Shown here in pieces: positions 1-11,200 of a stretch of 64,000 nucleotides of DNA. The stretch covers positions 42,258,129-42,322,128 of the forward strand of contig OY757934.1 of assembly GCA_963585895.1 (NCBI GenBank), read 5' to 3'. Numbering within the stretch: position 1 is the stretch's first letter; every line of letters starts with the position of its first letter. The DNA is from Sepioteuthis lessoniana (lineage: Eukaryota; Mollusca; Cephalopoda; Myopsida; Loliginidae). The translations under genes and the position numbers were made by a program. Under the pieces are notes generated by a model. The model had not been told where the DNA came from, made no database searches, and saw nothing but the letters and a program-made list of their open reading frames with translations.

Positions 1-419
1 TATTTCTACGTCCTGATATTTTAATTTATTTTATATTCTTTGACTGATATGTTATTATCTGTTAGCACTGTTATATCAGAAGATATGTTTTTCTTCTATA
101 GTCCTGTAGCAGAAAGAAACTTGAATTTTTGTTTGGCGTGTAATTTAATTTGATCGTGAGAGTCGCCGAACATTTTCACCCAATCAGGATGACTTGTCTT
201 ATTCAGCCCGAACCATATTTCCTAGCAGCACCAAAAATTGAAGAAAGCCTGCGAATTTCTCTCTCGCTCAGAAATCCTCAAAGGGAACGGACGTCTATTC
301 GCCTGTTCCTGAATAGTGGTAGCATCATACACTATGAGGAGATCCATCTAGTTTATGGATCCCTTGGGTCTATTCTTCTAGACCAAGGGATCCTAGTTAA
401 AAACAAATTAGATGATACA

Positions 420-690
420 CTTTAACAACTTCCTACCTTCTTTCCTTACGACGCGACCGCGCAGCATACCAGTGTAAACCCCTTTACTTCATGCTGCCAT
501 TAAAACCTTGATACAAAAACCTAACGACGTCTTCGTTCTTCTCCACCACCTTTATTTTCCATCAACATTTAGCGAGGGGATAACTACCAACGTAATATCA
601 ACGCAACCATCGTAATACCAACATAACCAACGCAAAACCAACTTAAACCTAAAAAAACCAATAATAATGTTATCCCCATCGCTATAAAAT
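420..690 (+). repeat. Unclassified repeat, copy 1, with terminal stem-loop
   Basis: Shares its sequence with 57060-57230: both contain an AA(C/T)NACTTCCTACCTTC-like block, a run reading CATTAAA-CCTT, a block resembling TCTTCTC..CCTTTATTT and then AGCGAGG. In this copy AGCGAGGGGATAAC (571-584) is complementary to GTTATCCCCATCGCT (669-683) apart from one bulged base, enclosing an 84-nt loop with repeated CAACG/CCAAC words. No coding assignment. Confidence 0.5.
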
Positions 691-2007
691 GGCGACCTTC
701 CAACTTGTGAGAACATGCAACCACATATAAAGACAAATTAAATATACCACTACTAAATGGAAATTTAATATCAAAACACAATATCTCCTCCTACAGTCCT
801 TAACCACTATATCTGGTCTATTGTTCTTTATTTTTCTCTCAGTTTAGATAGCAAAGTCCCGAAGTATAGTAGGTGTTGTGATGCAGGCAAAAGAATGACA
901 CGGGAAACACAAAAAGGTTAATAGAAAAACATATATATTCAAGAAACAGAAACAAGATACAAGTGAAGCTGGTTAAACAGTAGTTAGTTAATAGGAAGCT
1001 GAGAGTCCAGTAGGGTAGCGACTATCTGTCCACTACGCAAGTGGTATCACACGTGACTGTGTCACGTGGGTTTGGTTAACTCCCTCTGGCGTGTATTTAT
1101 GGAGGAGGGCGAGTTCATTATGTGGGGAGTACAACAGTAGGTCCTTTCGCGTCTGTTAATGGTTCTGGTTGATGTTAATACCATTTTTCACAATCCAAAT
1201 ATTCCATCATATTATTATTATTATCATTATTATATTTAAATCATCAAACTAACAAAGTGATTAAAATTGTTTTAAAATAATTAAAATGATTAAATTGCAA
1301 GTTTTAATCACAAATTTTCAATCTAATTCAGAATAAAAAAAATATAAGTCGATTTCTTAGGCATTATATAAAATGATCTTAAATTGAACATTTGTAAGGA
1401 AAATCGCATTTTTATATATTCTGCCATGTAATGTCTATATAAGGGCGAGAAAAGTTCAAAAGTATCCTAAAGATTTTCTTTAATACTGAAAAGAAAAACA
1501 AAAACAAAAAACAAAAAAACTAAAAACTCATAATAGTGGTACGGATATTTTTTACAAGGCACATAATTCAATATTGGCATAAGGCCAACTTCCTGGAGCA
1601 TCCAGCTTGCTTCACTCTATGATAATGATTATATGATAAAACTATAATCGTTATGAATAACTCCACCAAGGTAGGACTCAGTACAAAATATCAAGTTTTA
1701 AAGGATTTAATATGCGAAGAAGTCTTTGTTTTGATAATTTTTTAATTAAAAAAAAAACATATACGTTACATTAAAAATATACTTTCAATGAACAGGTTAA
1801 AGGTGTTATTTATGATGGATAAACATAAGTCAATAATCTCTAGATTAACTCCTTTTGCAATATAATCAAATCTAATCTGATTAATTCTTTTAAGCTTTAA
1901 CAACAATACATTGAGAGAAAAAAACACTCCTGTGCAAGAACCATTCTGATGTGCTGTAGGCTAAAACGAGTATCTATAATATTCTGCAGAATGTAAACAG
2001 CTTAATA
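690..2007. other. AT-rich stretch without a recognised gene
   Basis: Mostly AT-rich with short A runs. 850-1190 is less AT-rich and contains the perfect CACGTG palindrome listed separately. It may be a remnant of a mobile element, but I see no ends or coding frame. Confidence 0.4.
1050..1068. repeat. Perfect palindrome CACGTGAC-TGT-GTCACGTG
   Basis: Eight-base arms around TGT; both arms carry CACGTG, the E-box core recognised by bHLH-ZIP factors of the USF/MYC/TFE type. There is no adjacent gene in view, so a regulatory role is not shown. Confidence 0.8.
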
Positions 2008-2258
2008 AGTTGGCGACCGTAGTCGAGGGTGACTCGAAGGCTCCTTTTTCAATAGCTACTACACCAAGATGTAGGGGAGGGTGCTACTCCTTTCCCTGGA
2101 TTGCTCCACTTTACCCTTGATCCCTATTTTGTAATGCTGAGTATTAAGCAAGGAGGCATCAAGTACCATTTTTGAGTGTTTGGTATGACTCGACCTGAGA
2201 TGGAACCCCGGTCTCCCGAGCCATTGGCGAACACTCTACCACTAAGTCAATGGGCCGG
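2008..2258 (-). repeat. SINE-A copy (tRNA-derived head)
   Basis: On the minus strand it starts with a tRNA-like head: an A-box-like segment TAGTGGTAGAGTGT and a B-box-like segment GGGTTC(C/A)ATC, followed by a body recognised by the words GGAGCAATCCAGGG and CCCTCCCCTACA and an end CCCTCGACTACGGTCGCC. The same body recurs near 5.66, 40.8, 47.0, 54.5 and 56.6 kb, in both orientations. Confidence 0.75.
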
Positions 2259-2317
2259 ACATAGGTATGATGGTGAGAGTGTTCGCCAATGGCCAGGGAG
2301 ACCTGGTCAGTCAAGAC

Positions 2318-2645
2318 TGGTGAGTCCATTTGATGGAGTTCATAGAAAAACGTTGCTTATGAGTTCATCTTTATTCCTTCAATATGTTATGCTCATTTTA
2401 TTTGGATAGTTTGTGAGATGGCAAGTAAGTGGCCGTACAACTGCTGTTTTGTAGAATGCTGCCTCTAGAATTTGTTTAAAACAGCATCCTTGCATCGTTC
2501 CCATGTAGAAGTTTTTCCAAGTATTTCGTTAAAGCCAAAGTAGTGCAACCATACAATAATCCTGACACAACTACAGCTTGAAAGAATTCCCGTTTTATTG
2601 ATCTTATGTCACATCCTACTCTTGGCAAAGAGGTCGGGTAAATAC
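2318..2645 (-). mobile_element. RTE-like LINE fragment (downstream of RT domain)
   Basis: The minus-strand translation includes REFFQAVVVSGLLYGCTTLAL, then TKYLEKLLHGN, matching the segment after the catalytic region in the RTE-like LINE that recurs throughout this window. It is truncated and frameshifted. A stretch like a SINE-B 3' end follows at about 2606-2660. Confidence 0.7.
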
Positions 2646-2699
2646 ATACATACCAATTCAAAGTGATTCAACAGCTTGGCAGATGACTGAGTGCCAGGA

Positions 2700-3430
2700 T
2701 AAGAGCTTAGTCCACAGTAATACCCGAGAAGATGCTTAGAATTATTGCTGGGATTTAAAACTATAACTAAATTTATTTGATAAAATTTCTGTTCAGGTAT
2801 GCTTTCTTGTTCTAGGCATTTATTCAGTTGCTGAGTCAATCTGTTGTGAAGGGATGTAATATTTTAATACCAGAATTCATGTATGCTATCATGGCCCTGC
2901 ATTTTCCGATTTTGTACTTTCTTGAGAGTTGCTTTTAGTGAGTTCAAGTGTACGTCTGCCTTAGGGCCTTCTTAGTCATATTATAGTTCTTTTTTCAAGG
3001 TATTTATCCAATCGTCCTTTCTGTTTCCATGTTTTACTCTAAAAAACGTTTTGTTTCTTTTGCATCTGCTTGTTGGTTTGTCCTTGTGGATTCTCCACTA
3101 ATTTGTTGGTAGAATTTTCTTACGTTATTTTGGAAGGTCCTGTTTTGTTTATATTGCTTGACCAAGTTTTGGTATCTTTAGAGTCTCCCTTCTTTCACTA
3201 ATATTGAATTATTTCTTCTAGTTGTAGTCAGAATTGTTTTGGTCATTTTATTTCAATGTATTCTTCCATGTTTTTCCTCCCTTAAAACTGTCACTTGTTG
3301 GTGAAATTTCATTCGACTTTTAAGCCTAATTTCCCATCCAGGTTTTATATTTCTGTTTGGGTTTCTAAGGAGAATATCAGTTTTATCACAAACTAGTTTT
3401 GCTCCTTTAATATTTACACAAATAATGAGA
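2700..3430. other. T-rich stretch, no recognised gene
   Basis: Many stops in all frames and no splice-supported exon; no repeat family assigned. Confidence 0.35.
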
Positions 3431-3434
3431 CTCC

Positions 3435-3850
3435 AAATTTTTTTCTGGCTTAAAAAGTCGACTTACAAAGCACAATTTAGGGCATGATTTTCAATTATAT
3501 CCAGTACAAAAATCATCATAATTATCTTAAATTAATTAACCCTTCACTATCTCAGACATCTTAATGAGACTTTAACAAGTACTACAACTCCGAGTAGGAG
3601 TGGACCTGGGAATAATGGTAATAAAAAGGAACTCCCGAGATCTCCGTCAATAAGTGAAATAGATGTCTAATAATGAATCTCTACCCAACTAGGGGTTCGA
3701 CTTATACGGCAGGGCTAAAATCTAAATTTTTGCCAGTGGTCACCTAGTGGTAAAGGTATGGATTTTATCCTTGCTGTATAAGTCAACCTAGTTTTGTAGA
3801 GATTTTTTCAGGCTTTAAAAGTCGACTTATATGGCGCAGTTTAAGGTAAT
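3435..3850. repeat. Unclassified repeat with recurring AAAGTCGACTTA blocks
   Basis: The block TTTTTTC(T/A)GGCTT(T/A)AAAAGTCGACTTA occurs near 3440 and 3806 and, diverged, near 6137-6165; a family-C repeat piece lies between at about 3560-3660. Possibly a non-autonomous element; ends not defined. Confidence 0.4.
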
Positions 3851-3919
3851 TGTTAAACTGATATTGTTATAAAATAAGCCAAAGGTTGACACACTTTAAA
3901 AGCAACTATTGCCCAAATA

Positions 3920-3922
3920 CAT

Positions 3923-3983
<61 letters not shown>
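3920..3983. repeat. (CA)n(TA)n microsatellite
   Basis: A short CA run followed by about 26 TA units. Confidence 0.95.
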
Positions 3984-3984
<1 letters not shown>

Positions 3985-4371
3985 CTATAACAAACAATGT
4001 CCACAGACTTATTTCTCGTGTCCTCTAACCGACAAAGCCAAATGGAATGTATTTTCCTTCTTCAAAAAGAAGTCTGGTTCGTTTGACAATAATGTTCATT
4101 TCTTCACTCTCTCTCACAAAGGTCTGGTCTATTTGCTCCATATATCACTGTTTGATTCACTTACTACTGTTATTGATTCAAGACTGCTATCTGCCACTTT
4201 AGAGTCCTGATGTAAACAACTCATATATAAAGTTTCAAGTCTGCACATATACAGGACTTACAGTATAGATGGCCATGTCCACAAAAGACAGGTAAACAAA
4301 AGTCAACACAATAACTCCAACTGATATAGTTCTTCTGTCATCGGGATCGAGTGACCTATGATGTAACATTC

Positions 4372-4512
4372 TGCAGTAAATATTAAATTTCTGTTTTTGG
4401 TGAGAGGGGGTGGGTGGCTTATAAATATTAAATTTCTGTTTCTGGTGAGGGTGGATGGGGTTGCCTTATAAATATTGAATTTCTGTTTTTGGTGAGGGTG
4501 GGTGGGGGTTAT
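4372..4512. repeat. Three-copy 45-bp tandem repeat
   Basis: The unit AAATATTAAATTTCTGTTT plus TTGGTGAGGGTGGGTGG recurs at about 4385, 4430 and 4476, next to the head of a SINE-B copy. Confidence 0.75.
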
Positions 4513-4523
4513 GATAAAGTGGT

Positions 4524-4872
4524 GGTGCACTTAGTGTAATGGTTATTGTCATAGGAAATGGAATCAGCAAATCTATTAGTTTCACTTTGTGGTAATGCCC
4601 TTGAGAAAGGTATGAATCTATTCTCCCTCCAGCTATGAGTATATAGTAGGGCTGACTGAGCCATTTAGTCTTAGGAAAAAAGAAAAAAAAAAAAAGAATT
4701 CAAACCAGCTATCAGTGGTCATGTTATCTGCTTTGGTCAAAGCAGTGCTACTCTTGTGGCATTTCTTAGGCAGGAATACTCTGGTTGAGCCCATCTCTTT
4801 CCAGGTCAAGCAAGCTGTACTCCATATAAAAATCAGCCTTGTGTCACATCCAGCTTGAGGTGGAAGAGTTGG
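4524..4872 (+). repeat. SINE-B copy, carrying an internal insertion
   Basis: It begins with a tRNA-like head (GGTGCACTTAGTGTAATGGT) and has the family body: TATGAATCTATTCTCCCTCC, GGGCTGACTGAGCC, and the end GTGTCACATCC..GGGTA(T/A)ATAC. About 120 bp (roughly 4706-4830) not found in other copies splits the body. Confidence 0.7.
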
Positions 4873-5017
4873 GTATATACATACAATAAGGTCTGCAATA
4901 TAATCTGATAAAAACTGTATAGGGGAGATGCCAAAACAAGTTATCCTTATCAGTTAAAACATTTTAGGAAATATAAAAAGATAAACAAAAACACAAAAAT
5001 GTAGAGAATAAGAACTA

Positions 5018-5023
5018 TTTATT
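5018..5023 (-). terminator. Likely LSM2 polyadenylation signal
   Basis: AATAAA on the minus strand, 123-128 bp past the LSM2 stop codon. It is the first canonical hexamer after the stop, giving a short 3' UTR of about 150 nt. AT-rich DNA produces such hexamers by chance, so position is the main support. Confidence 0.55.
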
Positions 5024-5060
5024 TTCTTGTTCTAGCTTTTTTGCAAATTTAAAGATGAAT

Positions 5061-5082
5061 TGCTGCTGCTGCTGCTGCTGCT
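5061..5082. repeat. (CTG)7 trinucleotide run in the LSM2 3' UTR
   Basis: Seven uninterrupted CTG units on the plus strand, so CAG in the LSM2 transcript, about 65 nt past the stop codon and before the polyadenylation signal. Confidence 0.9.
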
Positions 5083-5145
5083 ATGTACAATATGTACAAG
5101 ATGGGAAGAGAAAATGAAAAAAATGGTTCAATTCTTGGCAAAGAA

Positions 5146-5274
5146 TCATCGCTGTTTGTTCTGGGCTGCCTCTTTACGAGCTGCATCTTGCAACAATTGG
5201 GTGTCACATTCATCTGCTGGTAGTTGCACATAACGCACCACAGAGCCCCGAATAAAACAGTTTTTTACTGATAA
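5146..5274 (-). CDS. LSM2: LSM2 terminal coding exon 4 (Sm2 motif)
   Basis: 129 nt beginning LSVKNCFIRGSVVRYV and ending NKQR and TGA at 5148-5146. The acceptor is preceded by a T run of about 25 bases (A run on the plus strand, 5282-5306), which serves as its pyrimidine tract. An AATAAA lies about 125 bp past the stop at 5023-5018, and a (CAG)7 run at 5082-5061 falls in the 3' UTR. Confidence 0.95.
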   Translation of the reverse strand, partial: LSVKNCFIRGSVVRYVQLPADECDTQLLQDAARKEAAQNKQR

Positions 5275-8200
5275 CTTGGGGAAAAAAAAAAAAAAAAAAA
5301 AAAAAAGGATTTTGATAAGACATTCAAAAATACTAAAAGGAAAAAAATAGAAGAAATTCTTAATGAAGACAAGACTAATGGCAGATCTATCATGAAATTA
5401 ATCAAACTTAAGTTTCAGGGCCCCAAAAGTTATTTCATTCTGTATTGCTTAAAAAGTTTGGGCCTACAGTATGAGAAAGGGCATATAGAAATTAAAAATA
5501 ATAATAATAGTCATCTAATTAAATACAAAACAATGGTTAAAATAAAATTAAAAAGATTACTGTCAATTGAAGCATATAAGGTGACCTTAAGATTTTTAGC
5601 TAAAAATTCTGTGTTAGACCTATAGCTGCTGTATAGGGTGATCCTCAAATATTAGTAAAGTTGATGACTATAGTCAAGAGCGACCCGAAGGCTCCTTTTT
5701 CAATAGCTATTACACCAAGGTGTAGGGGAGGGCGCTACTCCTTCCCCAGATTGCTCCACTTCACCCTTATAATGCTGAGTGTTAAGCAAGGAAGTATCGA
5801 GTACCATTTTTTAAGTCTTTGGTATGACTCGACCTGGGATTGAACCCTGGTCTCCCAGGAGGGTTATATTGTGAGTTTCTGGTTAGTGTTTACAGTCAGT
5901 ACATCAGCTGTTGGAAGCAACATGTGATATAGCATTAACTTAATTCATATTACTGTTTTATCATTTTATATTAATTTCAGCGTTAACTTAAATTAAAGAT
6001 GGAAATGTTTGTGGCAGTCTGCTAGAGTTATAGTAAGTGGTGTATATTGAGTACTGTTCCACTGGTTGATCTCTGTGGTAAAAATTTGAATTTTAGAACC
6101 AACCACTTAAGTCGACCCAGAGTTTTTGTAGAACCTTTTTTTCAGGCAAAAAAAGTTGACTTGTACGCCACAATTTATGGTATTAAGATTGCAAACCTTC
6201 CTTTAACAGTTCAAGTTTCAGAACCCCACCAAAAATGTAGGTCCAAACTGGAAAGAGGCTTCTCATTATTCCAAAAGACACACCAAATACCATGATGAAC
6301 ATTATAAGATTCATTACAGCTGCTGCTGCTGCTGAAATATTGCAGTTCACATCTCTATTACCAACCCAAGATAACACAATATGCTGAACTCTCCACTGGC
6401 CATCATGACAGAAGGGCATTAAAGAAGCAATACAAGGATAGTCTGAAAAAATTCCTTGGTGCCTGTCACATCAACCATCAGAGGTGGTCCATCCTGAGGA
6501 TCATAATACTTGACATCAACCATCCTGGCTCCGCCTTCAAAAACACCCACAGGGCCACCCTTAAGGAGAAAAAGCACAGAAGACCTGCAATGCGACAGCA
6601 TCAAACCTTCATCAGACGTTCGGCTGCAGCCACTTCAGCCGTACATGCCTGTTCCACATTGGCCTCACTAGTCACAAGCATGCCTGCAAGTCAACACAGA
6701 CTACCCACTTTTTAATCTTCATTCACAAAGCCATTAGTTTAAGCCAACTTTGTGATGAAGTAAGAATTATGAAACATCGAATGAAAATAAATTCTCTAGA
6801 CAAATAGTCAACCACATGAATGTAAATATTCCTATCATCTACATAGTGGTATGAAATTCAATAAACTAACTTAAAATTTGCTCCATTGACAAGCTTCAGA
6901 AATACAAAAGAAATAAAACAAATAATTAAAAATAGAATTGTTATTTATTAATCCTTATCCTCTGAGTTAAAAAAAAAATTCAATCTTTGCTCCAAGGAAG
7001 AGACAACATTTTTGTTTAACACTATTCCATCATATTAAAAGAATAGATGTTAACTGCTCAAATATGAATGATGACACCATTAAACCTCAAGGTTACAAAA
7101 TCTATATTTATTTTGATAATCAATTAAATAAACAATCACTTAACTATTTACTTGATTTTCCTGAGTTTATCTTTTATGTCTTTCAGTTGGTAATATTTAA
7201 TCTATTTTGATTCAAAGGAAATTAAATATTTGCTTTTTCTTTAATTGATAATCTTTATTGTTTATATATCTTATTGGGTTAACTCTTTGATGCTTTATCC
7301 CTTTGACCCTTACTAGAGACTCAAGTTTACAAAATTCATAGAAAAACTGAACACAACACACATTCAAACTTTGCTCCAAATATTTTTGTTTAAAGCTATC
7401 CCATCATTCCTTTAAAAGAAATGTTCTCAAATGGTTGTTATGTAACGTATTTGGAAAGAGGTGTAGCTGTTATTGACAGAGGAAATGGATACAGCAAAAC
7501 AAGTCCAAATCCAGGACAAAGCCATTTGGATTTCACTTTCACACTAATGCCCTTGGTAAAGGCATGAATCAATCTGTTCCCTTTCCAGTTATAGGTAAAT
7601 AGTACAGCTCACTGGGCTCTTTAGCCTTGGTACAGCAACTAGTCTCTAAGGAAAACTCTGAATCTAAAAATATTACAAATTGAGCTTGTGGTGGAGGAAT
7701 TGGGTAAATACATAAACCATTTTATTATTATTATTAGTATCTGATGTGATCACTTTGGGCCTGAAATATATAGCTTATAGGTTGAACGGGTCATAAAAGA
7801 AAAAAAAAACAAAACATTCATCTGGATGGCTGTTACTAACAAACTTACCATGTGGGGATATTTTTCTGGATCTGTTACACTGATGTCTGTCAGTTTAATG
7901 TTCAAAAACTGATCCACAGAATGAAGTGTTCCACAAATACTGAAAAAAAAAAAACTTAGACATAACACAGATCAGAACAAAATAAATAGATCTCAATTTT
8001 AAAATTTAGCAATTTTTTGCTTAATTTATAATAATGGACAAAAAAAAAAAAAATTTTTTTTATTATTGTTAATTTTAAAAATTTTATTATTGTTAATTTT
8101 AAAAATTTTATTATTGTTAATTTTAAAAATTTTTTTTATTATTGTTAATTTTAATGAAATTTCAATGGCTTAGGCATACACAGGACTTGATTATTTTCCT

Positions 8201-11200
8201 TGACTATTGTTAAAGTTCCTTTAGCTGTAATAAAAAGGCATAATTTTCTAAAAAAGAAAATTCTCAAAAAATAAGAACTTTCTTAGAATTTTCTTTCCCT
8301 TGATTTGATATCCTAATTTGTAATGAGTCCTTTGCAAATGACATTTTACTACAGATTTGACAACAATAATCAAGGAAAATAATAACTTTGATCAGTCCAA
8401 CCTATGTTGGAAGTATTAGTTTATAAAAGCATTCAGATAATATCTTATAGGCAGATCATCCTTTTATCCTATTTACCAACCCCTCCGCTCAGGCAGGATA
8501 TGACACAAGGTCAATTTTTAAGCGGAGTTTAACAGGTTTGAATTCAGAGTTTTCCTTCTCCTAGACTAGTTGCCTAACCAAGGCTGAAGAACCTAGTCTG
8601 TCCTACTATTTATCTATGACATTCTGCAAGCATTCTCCCTTTTAATTTATTCAATACTTTAGGCAGGTCTGACTTACCTTTTAATTTAAAAGCCTTCCAC
8701 AAGAGCTCATTTCTGTCCTTCTGCCTATGTAAATGCCATAATCATAAGATGTACTTGTCCCCTCCCCCATCCTCTCCAAGAATCTCATTCTTGGCTTTCA
8801 GAGCCTTTGTACATCTCAAAACAAGAAATTCTCTACTTGGTTTAGCATCATGTTTAAATCTTTGATGAGGAATTACTAAGCAATTTCCCCTGAATTCTTG
8901 TTCTCAACCTCCACTTTTCAGTCAATAATTATGTTATTTCATCTCAAATGTGTTTACTGGGGCTCAATTTTTTCTTTGTTTTTATCTTATCTAGCAGTTA
9001 AATTACCATCAACTTTATTCTAACACCTACATGTGTGAAGTTTAATTAAAATTTAGAACAACAATAAAAAAGATAGTTAAATTTTTTCACTGTTTTGTTT
9101 GGTTAATACTGTATAAAACAGCTAAATACAAAGCGTTTTTTCATTTAAATATTACCAAGGAGAATATTTTTAAATTTAATATCAAAAGTTGGCTATAATA
9201 TCTAATAAGAAAACATAGAAGCAATGAATATAAGATAAAAAGATTTGAAATTTACCTGAGATCATTTTTCAGTTCTACGACGACATCTTTACCAACAAGA
9301 GACTTGAAAAAAGAGTAGAACAACTAAAAAGAAAAAAGGAAAAAAATGGCAAAATGAATTTAAAAAATCTTTTAAAACAATTTTTTTAAAAATTATAAAC
9401 AGGAATAAAAGAACATATATTTTTTATTGGTAATTTGTTAATGTTTTGTGGCATAGAAACATTTATACAATAGGAATAAATTTCTCTAACTTTCTATTAA
9501 ATGAAAGAAAATTTATGTATATAAAATGAATAAGGATATCTTGTCCTGACTTGAACATCAAACCAGGAGGTAAACACACAAGTGACTTACATACTACACC
9601 AGTGTTTTGCTGTTTGATAAAATTAATTAACCCTTTCATTCCCACTGGGACAACTGTGTCCCACTTGAACTTGATTTTAAACCTTAAAATGTTGCACTCA
9701 AAGCAGAATTTTGCAAATCTAAAACTTAAACAAACTTGATAGTGAAAGGGTTAAAGATGAAGTTTATCTGTAAAAATTGAGCAGAACAAAGATGTATTTT
9801 TAAAATAAATTATTGCTAAACAATTTCAATCTGAATTGGTAGGGAAAGGTTTAAAGAATATCAAGTTAATTAAAGCATACCGCAGAAGGCAAAGGATCAA
9901 CAATTTGATCTTAGAGCATAGAAGACAAAAGCAAAGGATCAACAATTTGATCTAATAGCATAGAAGACAAAAGCAAAAGATCAACAATTTGATCTAACAG
10001 CATAGAAGACAAAAGCAAAAGATCAACAATTTGATCTAACAGCATAGAAGACAAAAGCAAAAGATCAACAATTTGATCTTAGAGCACAGAAGACCAAAAG
10101 CAAGAAATCAACAATTTGATCTTACAGCATAGACAATCAAAGGCAAGTAATCAACTATTAAATTTTAGTCAGAGCATAGAAGACCAAAAGCAAGTGTCAA
10201 CAATTTGATCCTACAGTATAAAAGACCAAGGCAAAGACTGTGGAGTGACAATTTCTTATGAGTATAATTCTAGTTATTTTCTTAACTGCACATATTGTTT
10301 TGTTAAAACTTTTAATTTTGTCAGTAATATGTATTTTTGATTGGGTATCAAATTTAGCAATAAAATTATACTAATTTCTAATATTAAAGAAACAGTTCAC
10401 AGACAGCATTGCCCACCCTTGAAAATTTACATTCATTTTGTTTTAAAATACAAAAAAATAATACAGAAATTTGATACTTACATTCACCATCCAGATAAGA
10501 TAATTTTTACTAAACAGTTATGTCATAAAATTATATCTTCAATTTGCTACGATAGTTTTGACCATATCTCTTTAGTCTTTCCCTCCCTCTAACTACTAAG
10601 GTGTTGATTTATGCTCAGTGTCTGGTTTGTAAATTTCCTTGGGGCTTAATTGAAACGGTTCTATATATTAAAAAAAAAACAACAAAAAAAAACAGTAAAT
10701 GACTGAAATTTCTAATCTGAATGGTGAATAAGTGAGTTTAGTTTGATTTCTTTGTTTAATGAGATATCAACTCTTTGTAGGTTATTTAATGCCAAAATTA
10801 TTCCTGTAGAAGAACAGTAGTGGTTCTATTTAACCTATAGCTAGAAGGATAAGGGGATTAATACCAATGATATTAGTCTGTAATAGTGCAACTGGAGTTC
10901 AAACTCTCCTACTATGATGTCACAGTCCAGAACGTTAGTCACTATGCCACAAGGACTTCCTTGAATGGGTGGGCTAGTCTATACAAGCAACAAAGAAATC
11001 TGAAGACGACTTCTAAAATATATGTAAACCTTCCTGGGTTTACATCAAAATAAGGCAGGCCACACAAAAAACCAAGTCAACAAAGGTTAGAAACAACACT
11101 TTTCATTCCTATCATTTGTTGTATACAGCTGTTTTAACCCTTCCCATCTAGTCCTAGTCAAGTGACGCTGTAATATGTAGTACACCAAGTCTCATATTTG

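Noticed and set aside
6183..6419. Hydrophobic 78-codon minus-strand frame as part of the intronic coding-like segment
   Set aside because: It is in another frame, separated by a stop, and includes an Ala run from a GCT repeat; continuity could not be supported.
9889..10236. CRISPR-like array of regularly spaced repeats
   Set aside because: The whole 42-bp unit repeats with no unique spacers, and the context is a eukaryotic intron.
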